Shown here in pieces: positions 62,725-64,000 of a DNA stretch of 64,000 nucleotides. A program made the translations under genes and the position numbers. The notes under the pieces were generated by a model. The model was not told where the DNA came from and did no database searches. It saw only the letters and a list, made by a program, of their open reading frames with translations. Positions within the stretch are counted from its first letter, which is position 1; the number at the start of each line of letters is the position of its first letter. Source of the stretch: Persicitalea jodogahamensis (lineage in GTDB: Bacteria > Bacteroidota > Bacteroidia > Cytophagales > Spirosomataceae); the NCBI RefSeq assembly GCF_014651615.1, contig NZ_BMXF01000002.1, forward strand, positions 861,629-925,628. Direction: 5' to 3'.

Positions 62725-62768
62725 ACGCCAAGGAAAGCTCAATATTCTCAATTCAGCAGATCAAAGAC

Positions 62769-63572
62769 CTATTCATGCTCTCCATGTTCCCCAAACTGCA
62801 GTGGACTCTTCATAATCCCCCGTTCGGAGGTGCGGATAAAGTTCACAATCTCGTCGCGCTCATCGGAAGGGGGTAGTTCGAGTTCGATCTGATTGAGGGC
62901 GTCGGAGTTATTAAGGCCCTTCATATAGATGTACCGGTAAACGGTTTGAATCTCGGCGATTTGCTGATTGGTGTAGCCGCGGCGGCGCAAACCTACCGAA
63001 TTGATACCCGCGTAGGAAATAGGTTCCCGGGCGGCTTTGGTAAAGGGCGGCACATCCTTACGCACCAGAGATCCTCCGGATACGAAGGCGTGTGAGCCGA
63101 TCTTGACAAACTGGTGAACTGCACTGATCGCGCTCACAATGGCCCAGTCGCCAACGTGGACGTGCCCGGCCATCTGTACGTTATTGCCAATAATACAGCT
63201 GTTGCCGATAATGCAATCGTGGGCGATGTGGGCGTACGCCATGATCAGGCAGTCGCTGCCAACCTCGGTTTTCCAATGTTCCTCGGTCCCTCGGCTGATG
63301 GTGGCGTATTCGCGGATGGTCGTATTGTCGCCCACATAGGTAAGCGTGTACTCATTGTTGTACTTCAAATCCTGCGGAATGGCCGAAACGACCGCGCCGG
63401 GGTAGATACGGCAATTTTTGCCGATGCGCGCGCCTTCGTTGATGACCGCGTGCGACGCCACCCAGGTGCCTTCACCAATCTCCACGTCCTTGTGGATCAT
63501 GGCGAACGGCTCGACGACCACATTACGGGCGATTTTGGATTCGGAGTGAATGTAGGCTAGGGGTTGTATCAT
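62769..63572 (-). CDS. lpxA: Acyl-ACP--UDP-N-acetylglucosamine O-acyltransferase
   Basis: 267 residues; first step of lipid A synthesis, adding a 3-hydroxyacyl chain to UDP-GlcNAc. Left-handed beta-helix of hexapeptide repeats from residue 1 to about 190 (for example GEGTWVASHAVINEGARIGKN split), catalytic His in LIMAYAHIAHDCIIGNSCII, GHVHVGDWAIVSAISAVHQF, and a C-terminal helical domain with the GINSVGLRRRGY motif. Its ATG overlaps the fabZ stop by 4 bases, so both are co-translated. Confidence 0.96.
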   Translation of the reverse strand: MIQPLAYIHSESKIARNVVVEPFAMIHKDVEIGEGTWVASHAVINEGARIGKNCRIYPGAVVSAIPQDLKYNNEYTLTYVGDNTTIREYATISRGTEEHWKTEVGSDCLIMAYAHIAHDCIIGNSCIIGNNVQMAGHVHVGDWAIVSAISAVHQFVKIGSHAFVSGGSLVRKDVPPFTKAAREPISYAGINSVGLRRRGYTNQQIAEIQTVYRYIYMKGLNNSDALNQIELELPPSDERDEIVNFIRTSERGIMKSPLQFGEHGEHE

Positions 63573-64000
63573 TTTTTCTTGACCAGGCTGGCGATCATAT
63601 CGGCTTCGCAGACCAGTTGTCCGCTCACATAGCCGCGTCCGCTCATTTTGACGATGCCCCGCTTCATGGGGGAGGTGAATTCACATTTGAAGATTACGGT
63701 GTCGCCAGGCACAACGTTGCGCCGGAAGCGACAATTGTCAATTCCGATCAGATAAGGCCAGTAGTTTTCCGGATCGGGTACCGTACTGAGGACAAGGATC
63801 CCGCCTGTCTGCGCCATCGCTTCCAGTTGCATTACGCCCGGCATGACCGGATTGCCCGGAAAGTGACCGAGGAAAAACTGCTCGTTCATCGTTACATTCT
63901 TGGTGCCGACCACGCTCATCTCGTCCAGCGCAATGATCTTATCGATCATCTGGAACGGATAACGGTGGGGGAGCAGGTTGGCGATTTGGTTAATGTCCAG
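63569..64000 (-). CDS. fabZ: 3-hydroxyacyl-ACP dehydratase FabZ, likely C-terminal half of bifunctional LpxC/FabZ (truncated by window edge)
   Basis: About 143 residues visible; the frame remains open to the window edge (LDINQIANLLPHRYPFQMID at the left end). Catalytic His in LLPHRYPF and catalytic Glu in GHFPGNPVMPGVMQLEAMAQ; hot-dog fold core to the C-terminus SLVKKK. Removes water from 3-hydroxyacyl-ACP in fatty acid elongation. In Bacteroidota FabZ is usually fused behind LpxC, and the gene precedes lpxA as here; because the upstream part is outside, the fusion is inferred, not seen. Confidence 0.93.
   Translation of the reverse strand: MDINQIANLLPHRYPFQMIDKIIALDEMSVVGTKNVTMNEQFFLGHFPGNPVMPGVMQLEAMAQTGGILVLSTVPDPENYWPYLIGIDNCRFRRNVVPGDTVIFKCEFTSPMKRGIVKMSGRGYVSGQLVCEADMIASLVKKK

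Overview
The window looks like a chromosomal segment from a member of Bacteroidota, order Cytophagales, probably a Spirosomaceae relative (Dyadobacter/Spirosoma/Runella type). Evidence: a PorQ-type IX secretion gene, a FabZ (probably LpxC-FabZ) gene overlapping lpxA, PPK2, DUF983, DUF4185, GH43 and NamZ proteins, a GC content that looks a little above 50%, little Shine-Dalgarno signal, and several promoters of the Bacteroidota form (TTTG about 19-20 nt before TAnnTTTG). No rRNA, tRNA, CRISPR array, prophage or complete IS element was seen.

Layout. 1-3.8 kb: 3' part of sucA and complete sucB (2-oxoglutarate dehydrogenase E1 and E2). 3.9-8.6 kb: a lipoprotein, an MscS channel, then a minus-strand run of MNT nucleotidyltransferase, HEPN protein, zinc-ribbon protein, dtd and a MazG-like enzyme, with a GH43 glycosidase upstream. 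8.8-16.7 kb: ssb, mgtE, rdgB, ppk2, an acyl-CoA carboxylase beta subunit, porQ and hslU. 16.7-25.5 kb: esterase, folA, fmt, a BASS-type transporter, a polytopic membrane protein and ileS. 25.6-33.4 kb: a heptanucleotide tandem repeat, M23 peptidase, aldo/keto reductase, a tandem pair of paralogous small secreted proteins, an acyltransferase-like membrane protein, S51 peptidase, AhpD-like protein, M20 amidohydrolase and a serine hydrolase. 33.8-38.8 kb: a small protein, SGNH-like membrane protein, AraC regulator, DUF983 protein and L,D-transpeptidase. 38.9-46 kb is accessory: a GH43-like protein, a toxin-antitoxin pair whose RelE/ParE toxin is broken by one in-frame TAG, a DinB protein, a PIN-domain pair, rpiA, a DUF4185 protein and two small exported proteins. 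46-49.7 kb: a single-chain type IIG restriction-modification enzyme with an AT-rich, apparently replaced specificity region. 49.8-55.2 kb: two APC permeases around a SpmA/SpmB-like protein, and an ABC permease. 55.2-60.3 kb: a peptidoglycan-recycling cluster (NamZ, NagB-like, Mpl), then an NCS1-like permease with an overlapping 55-residue membrane protein. 60.4-64 kb: a lipoprotein, an RluA-family pseudouridine synthase, a HepT/MntA (type VII) toxin-antitoxin pair, lpxA and the start of fabZ.

Themes: central metabolism (TCA, propionate carboxylation, pentose phosphate), envelope building and recycling (LpxA/FabZ, L,D-transpeptidase, M23, NamZ/Mpl), glycan use (GH43, DUF4185, esterase), and mobile-type defence or addiction modules (two MNT/HEPN pairs, a PIN pair, a decayed RelE pair, type IIG R-M). 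The most unexpected sequence-level signal is an octamer, AAAGTACC/GGTACTTT, that recurs far above chance on both strands, in all codon phases and between genes.
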